Below, piece by piece: positions 25,341 to 32,873 of a stretch of DNA of 64,000 bases. How positions within the stretch are numbered: the stretch's first letter is position 1; each line of letters starts with the position of its first letter. The notes under the pieces were generated by a model, which did no database searches, had not been told where the DNA came from, and saw only the letters and a list, made by a program, of their open reading frames with translations. The position numbers and the translations under genes are program-made. Origin of the DNA: Autumnicola patrickiae (GTDB taxonomy: Bacteria; Bacteroidota; Bacteroidia; Flavobacteriales; Flavobacteriaceae); the NCBI RefSeq assembly GCF_031846525.1, contig NZ_JAVRHM010000002.1:181309-245308 (forward strand), read 5' to 3'.

Positions 25341-26522
25341 ATGACCTATCAGGCAAACGAAAAAGGATATTACGGCGAATTTGGAGGCGCGTATATTCCG
25401 GAGATGCTTTATCCAAATGTTGAGGCTTTACGCTCGCAATATCTGGACATCATGAAAGAGGAATCCTTTCAGAAGGAATTCAGGGATTTGTTGAGAGATT
25501 ATGTAGGACGTCCTACTCCGCTTTATTATGCGGAACGCTTCAGTAAAAAATATAATGCAAAAATTTACCTGAAAAGGGAAGATCTTTGTCATACTGGTGC
25601 TCATAAAGTAAACAACACCGTAGGTCAAATCTTAATGGCCAAACGTCTGGGCAAGAACAGGATTATTGCCGAAACCGGAGCCGGACAACACGGGGTTGCA
25701 ACGGCCACCGTCTGTGCCCTTATGGGTATTGAATGTATCGTATATATGGGGGAAGTAGACATCGAACGACAGGCTCCAAACGTAGCCCGTATGAAGATGC
25801 TTGGAGCAAAAGTAGTTCCTGCCAAGTCGGGAAGTCGTACGCTTAAGGACGCTACTAACGAAGCTATCAGGGACTGGATTAATAATCCGGTAGACACTCA
25901 TTATATAATAGGATCTGTTGTTGGGCCGCATCCCTATCCGGACATGGTCGCCAGGTTTCAGTCGGTTATTTCTGAAGAAATAAAAGTGCAGCTTAAGGAA
26001 AGAGAAGGTCGTGAAAATCCTGATTATGTAGTGGCTTGTGTAGGTGGCGGAAGTAACGCTGCCGGGGCTTATTTTCACTATATTGATAATCCTGAAGTGG
26101 GAATAATCGCTGTTGAAGCTGCCGGAAAAGGGATCCAGAGTGGTGAAAGTGCCGCAACCTCAGCACTGGGAAAAGAAGGAATTATCCACGGAAGCAAAAC
26201 CTTGCTTATGCAGACGGAAGATGGACAAATCACAGAACCTTATTCAATTTCTGCCGGACTCGACTATCCCGGCGTTGGACCCATGCACGCAAATTTGTTT
26301 AGAAGCGGTCGCGGAGAATTTATTTCGGTTACCGATGAAGATGCCATGAAAGCCGGTTTGCACCTGGCCAAGCTGGAAGGAATTATTCCTGCAATTGAAA
26401 CCTCCCACGCTCTTGCAATTTTTGAAGACCGGAAGTTTAAAAAGGATGATATTGTTGTGGTCAATCTTTCGGGACGTGGCGATAAGGATCTTAATACATA
26501 TATCGACTATTTTAATTTATAA
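25341..26522 (+). CDS. trpB: Tryptophan synthase beta subunit
   Basis: A 393-residue PLP enzyme of the TrpB1 type. 'GEFGGAYIPEML' opens the protein; 'LKREDLCHTGAHKVNNTVGQ' holds the PLP Lys, 'ETGAGQHGVATA' the catalytic loop and 'CVGGGSNAAGAYFHY' the phosphate-binding loop. It condenses indole with serine. Spacing to trpF is 40 bases, and a palindromic repeat lies between it and trpA. Confidence 0.97.
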   Translation: MTYQANEKGYYGEFGGAYIPEMLYPNVEALRSQYLDIMKEESFQKEFRDLLRDYVGRPTPLYYAERFSKKYNAKIYLKREDLCHTGAHKVNNTVGQILMAKRLGKNRIIAETGAGQHGVATATVCALMGIECIVYMGEVDIERQAPNVARMKMLGAKVVPAKSGSRTLKDATNEAIRDWINNPVDTHYIIGSVVGPHPYPDMVARFQSVISEEIKVQLKEREGRENPDYVVACVGGGSNAAGAYFHYIDNPEVGIIAVEAAGKGIQSGESAATSALGKEGIIHGSKTLLMQTEDGQITEPYSISAGLDYPGVGPMHANLFRSGRGEFISVTDEDAMKAGLHLAKLEGIIPAIETSHALAIFEDRKFKKDDIVVVNLSGRGDKDLNTYIDYFNL

Positions 26523-26526
26523 TTTC

Positions 26527-26559
26527 AAACCTGACAGGTCTCCAAAACCTGTCAGGTTT
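26527..26559. repeat. CCTGACAGG palindromic repeat, copy 1
   Basis: AAACCTGACAGGT (26527-26539) is inverted as ACCTGTCAGGTTT (26547-26559) around a seven-base loop, between trpB and trpA. A second copy of the same core lies at 32826-32858. There is no T-run after it, so it is not a classical terminator and transcription may pass into trpA. Confidence 0.75.
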
Positions 26560-26574
26560 AGTTAAAACATAAAA

Positions 26575-27342
26575 ATGAACCGAATTACCAAAAAACTGCA
26601 GGAAGACAAAAAACTGCTTTCCATATATTTTACCGCCGGCTATCCTGAACCTGAAGACACGGTACAAATCATCCAGGATCTTGAAAAAAGCGGAATCGAT
26701 TTTATAGAAATCGGATTACCTTTCAGTGATCCCCTGGCCGATGGCCCAACAATCCAGGAGAGTTCTACTAAAGCCCTAAAAGCTGGAATGACTACAAACC
26801 GACTTTTTCAGCAACTGGAAGGAATCAGGGATTCCGTGGAAATTCCGTTAATTATTATGGGATATTTTAACCCGATACTTCAGTATGGAGTGGAGCGGTT
26901 TTGCCGAAAATGTGAAGAATCAGGTATTGACGGACTCATTATTCCCGATCTTCCGGTAGATGTTTACAATGAAGAGTACAGAGCAACGTTTGAAGCACAC
27001 GGACTTCAGAATATCTTTTTAATCACTCCGCAGACTTCCGAAGAACGGATCAGGTTTATAGATTCGGTTTCCGACGGATTCATTTATATGGTAAGTACTG
27101 CCAGTGTAACGGGTTCGACCAAAGGGTTTAGTGATGAAACAAAAGATTACTTTAAAAGGATTCATGGTATGAATCTGAAGAATCCACAGGTGGTAGGCTT
27201 TGGAATTGGTGATAATGAAACCTTTGAACAGGCTACCCAATACGCCAAAGGAGCTATTATCGGCAGCGCATTTATAAAACATATTAATATGACGGGAACG
27301 GGGAAAATTGCGGAATTTGTTAAAGGGATCCGGAATGTTTAA
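26575..27342 (+). CDS. trpA: Tryptophan synthase alpha subunit
   Basis: A 255-residue TIM barrel: 'YFTAGYPEPEDT', catalytic Glu in 'DFIEIGLPFSDPLADGP', 'MGYFNPILQYGVERF' , 'GLIIPDLPVD' (catalytic Asp) and 'YMVSTASVTGS'. It cleaves indole-glycerol phosphate and passes indole to TrpB. It is the last trp gene; no terminator is seen directly after it, so the transcript may continue into the next two small genes. Confidence 0.96.
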   Translation: MNRITKKLQEDKKLLSIYFTAGYPEPEDTVQIIQDLEKSGIDFIEIGLPFSDPLADGPTIQESSTKALKAGMTTNRLFQQLEGIRDSVEIPLIIMGYFNPILQYGVERFCRKCEESGIDGLIIPDLPVDVYNEEYRATFEAHGLQNIFLITPQTSEERIRFIDSVSDGFIYMVSTASVTGSTKGFSDETKDYFKRIHGMNLKNPQVVGFGIGDNETFEQATQYAKGAIIGSAFIKHINMTGTGKIAEFVKGIRNV

Positions 27343-27418
27343 CCTAAGTCTAACAAGGCTTTAATACAAAATCACCCTTTATTGACGTATCTTAATTTAG
27401 AATTAAAAAAAGAAAATT

Positions 27419-27571
27419 ATGGGACGTATAGAGGAAAGTAGAAATAAGAGAAAAGAACAAAGACGAAGCGATAATGATCCTTTAAGTGGAGAAATTGGAA
27501 ACCGCGATATAGAAACTAATGACTTTGATATTGATGATAAAACAATCAAAGATCAGCAAAATAAGAAATAA
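27419..27571 (+). CDS. Small basic/acidic protein upstream of THX, unknown
   Basis: A 50-residue frame begins MGRIEESRNKRKEQRRSDND and ends with a polar, acidic half. Its stop TAA overlaps the ATG of the THX gene by one base (TAATG), so the two are probably translationally coupled. It has no membrane segment and no recognised motif. The strongly basic N-terminus could bind RNA, which is speculation. Translation is supported by the coupling to a recognised gene rather than by homology. Confidence 0.55.
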   Translation: MGRIEESRNKRKEQRRSDNDPLSGEIGNRDIETNDFDIDDKTIKDQQNKK

Positions 27572-27708
27572 TGGGTAGAGGTGATAAAAAAACCAAACGC
27601 GGAAAAATCGCAATCGGCACTCATGGAAAACTAAGACCTAAACGTAAAAAGTTTAAGGTAAAACCAACCACCATGGCCGATACACAAAAGAAAAGTTTGG
27701 AGCAATAG
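27571..27708 (+). CDS. 30S ribosomal protein THX (bTHX)
   Basis: A 45-residue very basic protein beginning MGRGDKKTKRGKIAIGTHGK matches the THX family (first known from the Thermus 30S head), which in Bacteroidota keeps the pattern GxGDKKxKRGKI. It sits in the small subunit and is thought to stabilise the head. The C-terminal extension beyond 'RPKRKK' is longer than in Thermus. It starts within the stop codon of the preceding small gene and ends just before a strong terminator. Confidence 0.85.
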   Translation: MGRGDKKTKRGKIAIGTHGKLRPKRKKFKVKPTTMADTQKKSLEQ

Positions 27709-27710
27709 TT

Positions 27711-28370
27711 TTAAAAATGCTCCTTATACTGGAGAACCCTGAAATCAATCGTATTGAATTCAGGGTTTTTCTTTTTTAAGTATTTATAAAGTTCCATACT
27801 ACCAATTGCTCGATTGGCAGACCCTGAAGGAGCTGTTAACGAAACTGTTTTAATCAACCTTCCGTCCAAAATGAACTGGTGAATCTTTGGGACATCATTG
27901 GAGATTACTTTCAGCCGGATGTCACTCTCAATTTCCCGTAAATGTCTCCGGAAGAAAAATTCCGGACCGTTTTTGCTGTTTCCGCCTGTAAATAGCAACG
28001 TATCAATATTTGGATGATCCCTAAGAATCTGAACCATATTGCGGAGTTCCACCTGTTGCATTCCAAGATCTGAAGCATCGATTTTATCCCTGCGGCTGCT
28101 TTCCACCATATCGCAAATTCCAATGCCGCGGCTTCTTAACCACTGCTTTCGATGCTCCACAGCTTCTTCAGTGGTTTCAAAGCGCAGCCCGATGTCAAAG
28201 ATTTTATCCAGCACCCGCCATAGCAATCCGTCACGACTGCCGTAACAAAAATCCACGTCTCCTTCCTTTAGCTGCCGCTTTGTAAATCGCGGTGGTGGCA
28301 ATGTTCCGACAATGAGTTTAGTGGCATTTTCTGGGATAAATGGACGATATGGATGAGTGTGGTGGAAGAT
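27711..28370 (-). CDS. Uracil-DNA glycosylase-like protein, no ATG start
   Basis: A protein of about 219 residues with 'VGTLPPPRF' followed by 'DVDFCYGSRDGLLW', 'GIGICDMVES' and 'LLFTGGNSKNG', as in the uracil-DNA glycosylase-related family of Bacteroidota; the exact DNA substrate is unknown. Clear family-like sequence (FHHTHPYRPFIPENATKLIV) extends upstream of the only usual alternative start, TTG 28301, to an in-frame stop at 28386-28388, yet no ATG, GTG or TTG lies there. The codon where relatives, as I recall them, have Met is ATC (28368-28370), taken here as a tentative start. A start-codon mutation or sequencing error is possible. Its 3' end contains the terminator of the opposite operon. 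Confidence 0.65.
   Translation of the reverse strand: MFHHTHPYRPFIPENATKLIVGTLPPPRFTKRQLKEGDVDFCYGSRDGLLWRVLDKIFDIGLRFETTEEAVEHRKQWLRSRGIGICDMVESSRRDKIDASDLGMQQVELRNMVQILRDHPNIDTLLFTGGNSKNGPEFFFRRHLREIESDIRLKVISNDVPKIHQFILDGRLIKTVSLTAPSGSANRAIGSMELYKYLKKKNPEFNTIDFRVLQYKEHF
27735..27778 (+). terminator. Terminator of trp-THX transcript inside the convergent gene
   Basis: AACCCTGAA (27735-27743) pairs with TTCAGGGTT (27759-27767), and the inner TCAAT/ATTGA adds five pairs around the loop CGT. It is followed on the plus strand by TTTTTCTTTTTT. The hairpin lies within the last codons of the minus-strand glycosylase-like gene. Confidence 0.85.
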
Positions 28371-28390
28371 GTCTTTCTTTATTGTTTATT

Positions 28391-28605
28391 GTTTAAAAAT
28401 AAGATGCCAGCCCTAAAAAGGCAATTATCGACTAATAAATTATTTTAAAGAATCTTTGCTCTTGCAGCGAAGAGGTCTTTATTCCTCTTTCTGTTGTCTG
28501 TTGTTAAAAATAAGATGGTAGGCTCAAAATGGCAATTATCGACTCCTCACTTTAAAAAAATCTTTGTTCTTGCAGCGAAGCGGTCTTTATTCTTGTTTCT
28601 GTTCG
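28391..28605. repeat. Two diverged direct repeats of about 108 bases
   Basis: Unit 1 (about 28391-28497) and unit 2 (about 28502-28605) share 'TAAAAATAAGATG', 'GGCAATTATCGACT', 'CTTGCAGCGAAG' and 'GGTCTTTATT' in the same order, with scattered changes and a 3-base offset shift (111 to 108). They lie between yaaA and the glycosylase-like gene. There is no coding potential. They look like an old tandem duplication of an intergenic element. Confidence 0.75.
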
Positions 28606-28640
28606 ATATCAATCTTATAAAAATCCTGCAAAGATCCGTT

Positions 28641-29402
28641 CTACCGGATGAAGACAGGCTCATTTTCTTTCTCAGTATGTTCCTGGCTAAAGCGATAATT
28701 GTCGTAATCGTAACCTTTTATATGTTCCAGAGACTGTGCGTCTTTATCTATAATATAGCGAACCATGGAACCACGGGCTTTTTTTGCGTAGAAACTGATA
28801 ATTTTTAGTTTTCCGTTTTTAAAATCCTTAAATACCGGGGAAATAACCGGAACTTTTAAAGCTTTGGCATCAACAGCCTTAAAATATTCGTTACTGGCAA
28901 GATTGATGAAAAGTTCATCATCATTTAATTCATCATTAAGCGCCTGAGTTACTTTCTTCTGCCAAACTTCGTACAAATTCTTTTTCCTTTCTATCCCCAT
29001 AGAAGTTCCCATTTCCAGCCGGTAAGGCTGCATGAGGTCCAGTGGCCTTAGAATTCCGTACATGCCAGATAAAATCCTTAGGGTATCCTGCAGCCGGTCA
29101 TGTTTCTCTGTCGGAATTGTGTAAGCATCGAGTCCGGTGTACACATCACCCGCAAAAGCGTAAGCAGCAGGACGTGAATTCTTCTTATTATGTTCTTCCT
29201 GAAATTTCTGATACCTTGTGTAATTCAGGTCGGCCAGCTTATCACTTATTCCCATCAATTCTGAAATTTCAGCTTTAGTCATTCTCGCAAGCTTACGATT
29301 CAGTTTTGCAGTTGTTTCCAGGAATTGCGGCTGTGTACCGCGTGTAGTTGGTAATTTTGATTCGTAATCCAGGCTTTTCGCCGGAGAAACAACAATTTTC
29401 AT
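28641..29402 (-). CDS. yaaA: Peroxide stress protein YaaA
   Basis: A 253-residue protein of the UPF0246/YaaA family. The start at 29402 gives the conserved N-terminus MKIVVSPAKSLDYESKLP; the frame continues 7 codons further but without homology. Other family pieces are 'SELMGISDKLADLNYTRYQ', 'AFAGDVYTGLDA' and 'ILSGMYGILRPLDLMQPYRLEMG'. In E. coli YaaA lowers free iron and DNA damage under hydrogen peroxide and has a DNA-binding fold. No redox partner is encoded nearby. Confidence 0.93.
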   Translation of the reverse strand: MKIVVSPAKSLDYESKLPTTRGTQPQFLETTAKLNRKLARMTKAEISELMGISDKLADLNYTRYQKFQEEHNKKNSRPAAYAFAGDVYTGLDAYTIPTEKHDRLQDTLRILSGMYGILRPLDLMQPYRLEMGTSMGIERKKNLYEVWQKKVTQALNDELNDDELFINLASNEYFKAVDAKALKVPVISPVFKDFKNGKLKIISFYAKKARGSMVRYIIDKDAQSLEHIKGYDYDNYRFSQEHTEKENEPVFIR

Positions 29403-29505
29403 GATCTGAGGATTTGTACCCAAAGATAAGCCTAATGATGTTAAATGAAAAAAGAGATGTTATTACTTCTTTATGAAATAATAGAGAAGGCTTATTTCAT
29501 TAAGC

Positions 29506-30555
29506 TTAATCCAGAATTTCTTTCTGATTCTTTGCGTAGCTCTCCCATTTGGCAATACAATCTAGCATATCCTGCGGAATTTCGGTGTTAAAGCTCATCC
29601 ACTTTTCCGTTTTGGGATGTACAAAGCCAAGGGTTTTTGCATGGAGCGCCTGCCTTGGAAGTACCTTGAAGCAATTTTCTACAAATTGTTTATACTTTGT
29701 AAAAGTAGTCCCTTTCAAGATTCGGTCTCCTCCATAGCGTTCATCATTAAAAAGTGTATGACCAATATGCTTCATGTGAACCCGAATCTGGTGCGTTCTG
29801 CCTGTTTCCAGCTTACAGGAAATAAGCGTCACATAACCATATCTTTCAAGCACTTTAAAGTGCGTCACTGCAGGTTTGCCTTTTTCGGCGTCTTCTCCTT
29901 CATAAACGGTATTCTGCAGTCGGTTCTTTGGGTGTCTTCCAATATTCCCTTCTACAGTTCCTTCATCTTCTTCCACATTTCCCCACACAATCGCTACGTA
30001 CTCCCTTTCGCTGCTCTTATCGAAAAATTGCTTCGAGAGATGCGTCATAGCCTGCTCTGTCTTGGCCACGACTAAAAGTCCGCTGGTGTCTTTATCTATT
30101 CTGTGCACCAAACCGGGACGGTCACTGCTGTTATTTGGCAAATTTTCGAAGTGGTATACCAGCGCGTTTATTAAAGTTCCACTGTAGTTTCCGTGGCCAG
30201 GATGCACCACCATTCCTGCCGGTTTGTTTACAACCAGCAGCGTATCATCTTCATAAACTACATCCAGCGGAATATTCTCAGGAGTAAGTAAAAATTCATA
30301 AGGAGGATGCTCAAACATCACCTGCACCACATCTCCCGCTTTTACTTTATAATTCGATTTTACGGCAACTTCATTTACATAAATATTTCCGCTTTTTGCC
30401 GCTTTCTGAATTTTATTCCGCGTGGCTTTCTCGATGTAATTCATCAAATATTTATCCACCCGCAACGGATTCTGGCCTTTTTCGGCTACAAATTTATGAT
30501 GCTCATAAAGTTCATCATCCTGATCTTCTATTTCGTGACCTTCTTCTTCTTTCAT
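29506..30555 (-). CDS. RluA-family 23S rRNA pseudouridine synthase
   Basis: A 349-residue enzyme with an N-terminal S4 RNA-binding domain ('LRVDKYLMNYIEKATRNKIQ') and the RluA catalytic domain: 'NKPAGMVVHPGHGNYSGTL' and 'VHRIDKDTSGLLVVAKT' with the catalytic Asp, then 'LETGRTHQIRVHMKHIGH'. The domain order fits RluD or RluC; RluD is more likely from length. Its ATG overlaps the TAA of the PASTA-domain gene by one base, so the two are translationally coupled. Confidence 0.92.
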   Translation of the reverse strand: MKEEEGHEIEDQDDELYEHHKFVAEKGQNPLRVDKYLMNYIEKATRNKIQKAAKSGNIYVNEVAVKSNYKVKAGDVVQVMFEHPPYEFLLTPENIPLDVVYEDDTLLVVNKPAGMVVHPGHGNYSGTLINALVYHFENLPNNSSDRPGLVHRIDKDTSGLLVVAKTEQAMTHLSKQFFDKSSEREYVAIVWGNVEEDEGTVEGNIGRHPKNRLQNTVYEGEDAEKGKPAVTHFKVLERYGYVTLISCKLETGRTHQIRVHMKHIGHTLFNDERYGGDRILKGTTFTKYKQFVENCFKVLPRQALHAKTLGFVHPKTEKWMSFNTEIPQDMLDCIAKWESYAKNQKEILD

Positions 30556-31175
30556 TAAAATTCTATTTCTTCTTCCACATCCGTTTCAGTTCCTTCCTCT
30601 TCTTCCTCATCCTGCCCGTACCTACCGGAACCATCTCCCAACACCAGGTCGATAACTGACGTTTTCATGAGCTCATCTCCCGCCTCTACCAGCTGGCCTT
30701 TATGCCGCATTTCCAGCACCGCATCTTCAGCAATGTCCGGTTTATAAGTAACATCCCCAATTTCAAATCCTAAAGAACGCAAGGTTGGCTCCACCTGCCT
30801 TCTGGTTTTTCTGATTAAATTATTTGGAATAGTGACTTTTCTATACCCGGATGGGTTGAGGGTCAAATAAATTTTTCGGTTCTCTTTTACAAATTTACCA
30901 GGTTCGGGAACTTGTTCAATTACCGAATAGCGGGGAAAATCCGGATTAAAATTCGCAGAATCTAAAATCTCAAACCGAAGATCCATCTCGTCCAAACGAT
31001 CTTCTACGTTATCCAGAGACATCCTTGCAAGATCGGGCACTTTAATCCTTTGATCCTGGTTAGTAGAATATTCCAGCCATTGTAAAGCCAGATATGCAAT
31101 AACCACAATGGCTATTATTGCCAAAACTAATTGTATTAAAAAAGTTTTGCTGAAGATAAATCTAAATATTCCCAT
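30555..31175 (-). CDS. Membrane-anchored PASTA-domain protein
   Basis: A 206-residue protein starting at ATG 31175 (MGIFRFIFSKTF). One membrane helix (about residues 12-34) is followed by two PASTA domains, with 'KVPDLARMSLDNVEDRLDEM' and 'VTIPNNLIRKTRRQVEPTLR' as their openings, and a very acidic tail. In Gram-positive bacteria PASTA repeats bind peptidoglycan on kinases and PBPs; here no kinase or PBP domain is present. In flavobacteria it commonly neighbours an RluA-type gene and ddl, as here, which hints at cell-wall work. Confidence 0.85.
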   Translation of the reverse strand: MGIFRFIFSKTFLIQLVLAIIAIVVIAYLALQWLEYSTNQDQRIKVPDLARMSLDNVEDRLDEMDLRFEILDSANFNPDFPRYSVIEQVPEPGKFVKENRKIYLTLNPSGYRKVTIPNNLIRKTRRQVEPTLRSLGFEIGDVTYKPDIAEDAVLEMRHKGQLVEAGDELMKTSVIDLVLGDGSGRYGQDEEEEEGTETDVEEEIEF

Positions 31176-31274
31176 AAATTGGTTTAAAAAGCAAAGATAT
31201 AAAACCCCGCGGTTTTGGATGCACCCGTTATTAGTGATATTTTTGATAACGATTTTAATCACGACATATTGAAC

Positions 31275-32261
31275 ATGAAGAAAAAAATTGCCATTGCCAT
31301 GGGCGGCTATTCCAGTGAGTACCGCATTTCTATTAATAGCGGAAATATGGTTTATCAACATCTTAATCGTGACTTGTACGAACCTTACCGCGTCCATATT
31401 TTAAAAGGCGAATGGTTTGTGGTGACCGATGATGATACGCCCTACCCTATTAACAAGAGTAATTTTACGGTTAGGATCCAGGGTGAAGCGATTTCCTTTG
31501 ATTGCGTTTTTAATACCATTCATGGTACACCTGGCGAAAATGGGCTTTTACAGGCATACCTGGAATTGGTCGGCATTCCGCAGACTTCCTGCGACTACTA
31601 TCAGGCCGCACTTACTTTTAACAAACGGGATTTAATCAGCGTTTTAAAGCCTTACGGAATAAAAACCGCTACTAATTTTTTTCTGAATAAAGAGGACACT
31701 ATAAATCCGGACGAAATTGTGGAAAAAGTAGGCCTGCCTTGTTTTGTAAAAGCGAATCGTGCCGGAAGTAGCTTCGGAATAACAAAAGTGAAGTCGAAAG
31801 AAGAACTTATACCTGCCGCAAAAACTGCATTTAAAGAAGATAATGAAGCTATAATTGAGTCTTTTTTAGATGGAACTGAAGTTTCTGTGGGCGTGGTCAC
31901 TTATAAAGGAAAAGTGATAGCACTGCCGGTGACCGAGATTATTTCAGAAAATGAATTTTTCGATTATGAAGCTAAGTACCTAGGAAAGTCTCAGGAGATA
32001 ACTCCAGCCAGAATTTCTGAAGAGCAAACAAAAAAAGTCCAGGAAATATCTATTCTTATCTACAAGAAATTAAAAATGAGAGGACTTACCCGTTCAGAAT
32101 TTATTTTTCATAACGGGGAGCCGCATTTTATTGAAATGAACACGACACCGGGCCTTAGCAAAGCAAGTATTTTACCGCAGCAGGCAGAAAAAGCAGGAAT
32201 AAGTTTGCAGGATCTCTACGGGAGTGCCATCGAAGCTGCGTTGGAGCAGGATAAATTCTAA
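31275..32261 (+). CDS. ddl: D-alanine--D-alanine ligase
   Basis: A 328-residue ATP-grasp enzyme starting at ATG 31275 (MKKKIAIAMGGYSSEYRISI); the frame opens 20 codons earlier but without homology. Motifs are 'HGTPGENGLLQAYLELVGIP', 'FVKANRAGSSFGITKVKS', 'ESFLDGTEVSVGVV' and 'FIEMNTTPGLSKASILPQQ'. It makes the D-Ala-D-Ala peptide for peptidoglycan in the cytoplasm. It is divergent from the PASTA-protein gene (99 bases between starts) and is followed by coaD after 34 bases. Confidence 0.95.
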   Translation: MKKKIAIAMGGYSSEYRISINSGNMVYQHLNRDLYEPYRVHILKGEWFVVTDDDTPYPINKSNFTVRIQGEAISFDCVFNTIHGTPGENGLLQAYLELVGIPQTSCDYYQAALTFNKRDLISVLKPYGIKTATNFFLNKEDTINPDEIVEKVGLPCFVKANRAGSSFGITKVKSKEELIPAAKTAFKEDNEAIIESFLDGTEVSVGVVTYKGKVIALPVTEIISENEFFDYEAKYLGKSQEITPARISEEQTKKVQEISILIYKKLKMRGLTRSEFIFHNGEPHFIEMNTTPGLSKASILPQQAEKAGISLQDLYGSAIEAALEQDKF

Positions 32262-32295
32262 AGTCGTAAATTACGTCACAGTACAACATTAAGCT

Positions 32296-32751
32296 ATGAG
32301 AAAAGCAGTTTTTCCGGGATCGTTCGATCCTCTTACATTAGGGCATACCGATATTATCGAAAGGGGCCTTCCTCTTTTTGATGAAATTATTCTCGCTATA
32401 GGCACAAATTCCGACAAAAAATATATGTTTTCCCTTGAAGAAAGGCTGCATTTTATTGAAGAAACCTACAAAAATGAAGAGAAGGTGAAAGTGATGACGT
32501 ACAAGGGTCTCACTGTTGATTTTTGTAAGAGTGAAGGTGCACAGTTTCTCCTTCGCGGACTCCGAAATGGCACCGATCTCGAGTTTGAAAAAGCGATCGG
32601 GCAGACCAACTTTAAAATGTCGGGAATCGAAACTGTATTTTTTATAACCTCCTCCGGAAAGAGCCATATTTCCTCCACAGTGGTACGCGACGTAATCAGG
32701 CATGGGGGGAACTATGAATTTATGGTACCTGATGTGGTCAGGAGAAAATAG
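32296..32751 (+). CDS. coaD: Phosphopantetheine adenylyltransferase
   Basis: A 151-residue nucleotidyltransferase of normal length. 'AVFPGSFDPLTLGHTDIIERG' contains the (H/T)xGH motif, and 'ISSTVVRDVIRHGG' is the ISSTxVR motif. It transfers AMP to 4'-phosphopantetheine in coenzyme A synthesis. It probably shares a transcript with ddl. Confidence 0.95.
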   Translation: MRKAVFPGSFDPLTLGHTDIIERGLPLFDEIILAIGTNSDKKYMFSLEERLHFIEETYKNEEKVKVMTYKGLTVDFCKSEGAQFLLRGLRNGTDLEFEKAIGQTNFKMSGIETVFFITSSGKSHISSTVVRDVIRHGGNYEFMVPDVVRRK

Positions 32752-32825
32752 AATTTATAAAAGACCTCACAGTTTGAAATCTTTAAGTCTGTACTTAGAA
32801 ATGGCAATTATCAACTTACTGGTTT

Positions 32826-32858
32826 AGACCTGACAGGTTTTGAAAACCTGTCAGGTCT
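32826..32858. repeat. CCTGACAGG palindromic repeat, copy 2
   Basis: AGACCTGACAGGTTTT (32826-32841) is perfectly inverted as AAAACCTGTCAGGTCT (32843-32858) with a one-base centre. It lies between the convergent coaD and TonB-receptor genes and shares its core with the copy at 26527-26559. It may act as a transcript end in either direction, although no long T-run follows. Confidence 0.75.
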
Positions 32859-32873
32859 GGATAAACATTTAGA

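Noticed and set aside
31215..31397. Overlapping upstream extensions of ddl and the PASTA-protein gene
   Set aside because: Both frames cross the shared intergenic region and the other gene's start; the internal ATGs at 31275 and 31175 give the usual N-termini.
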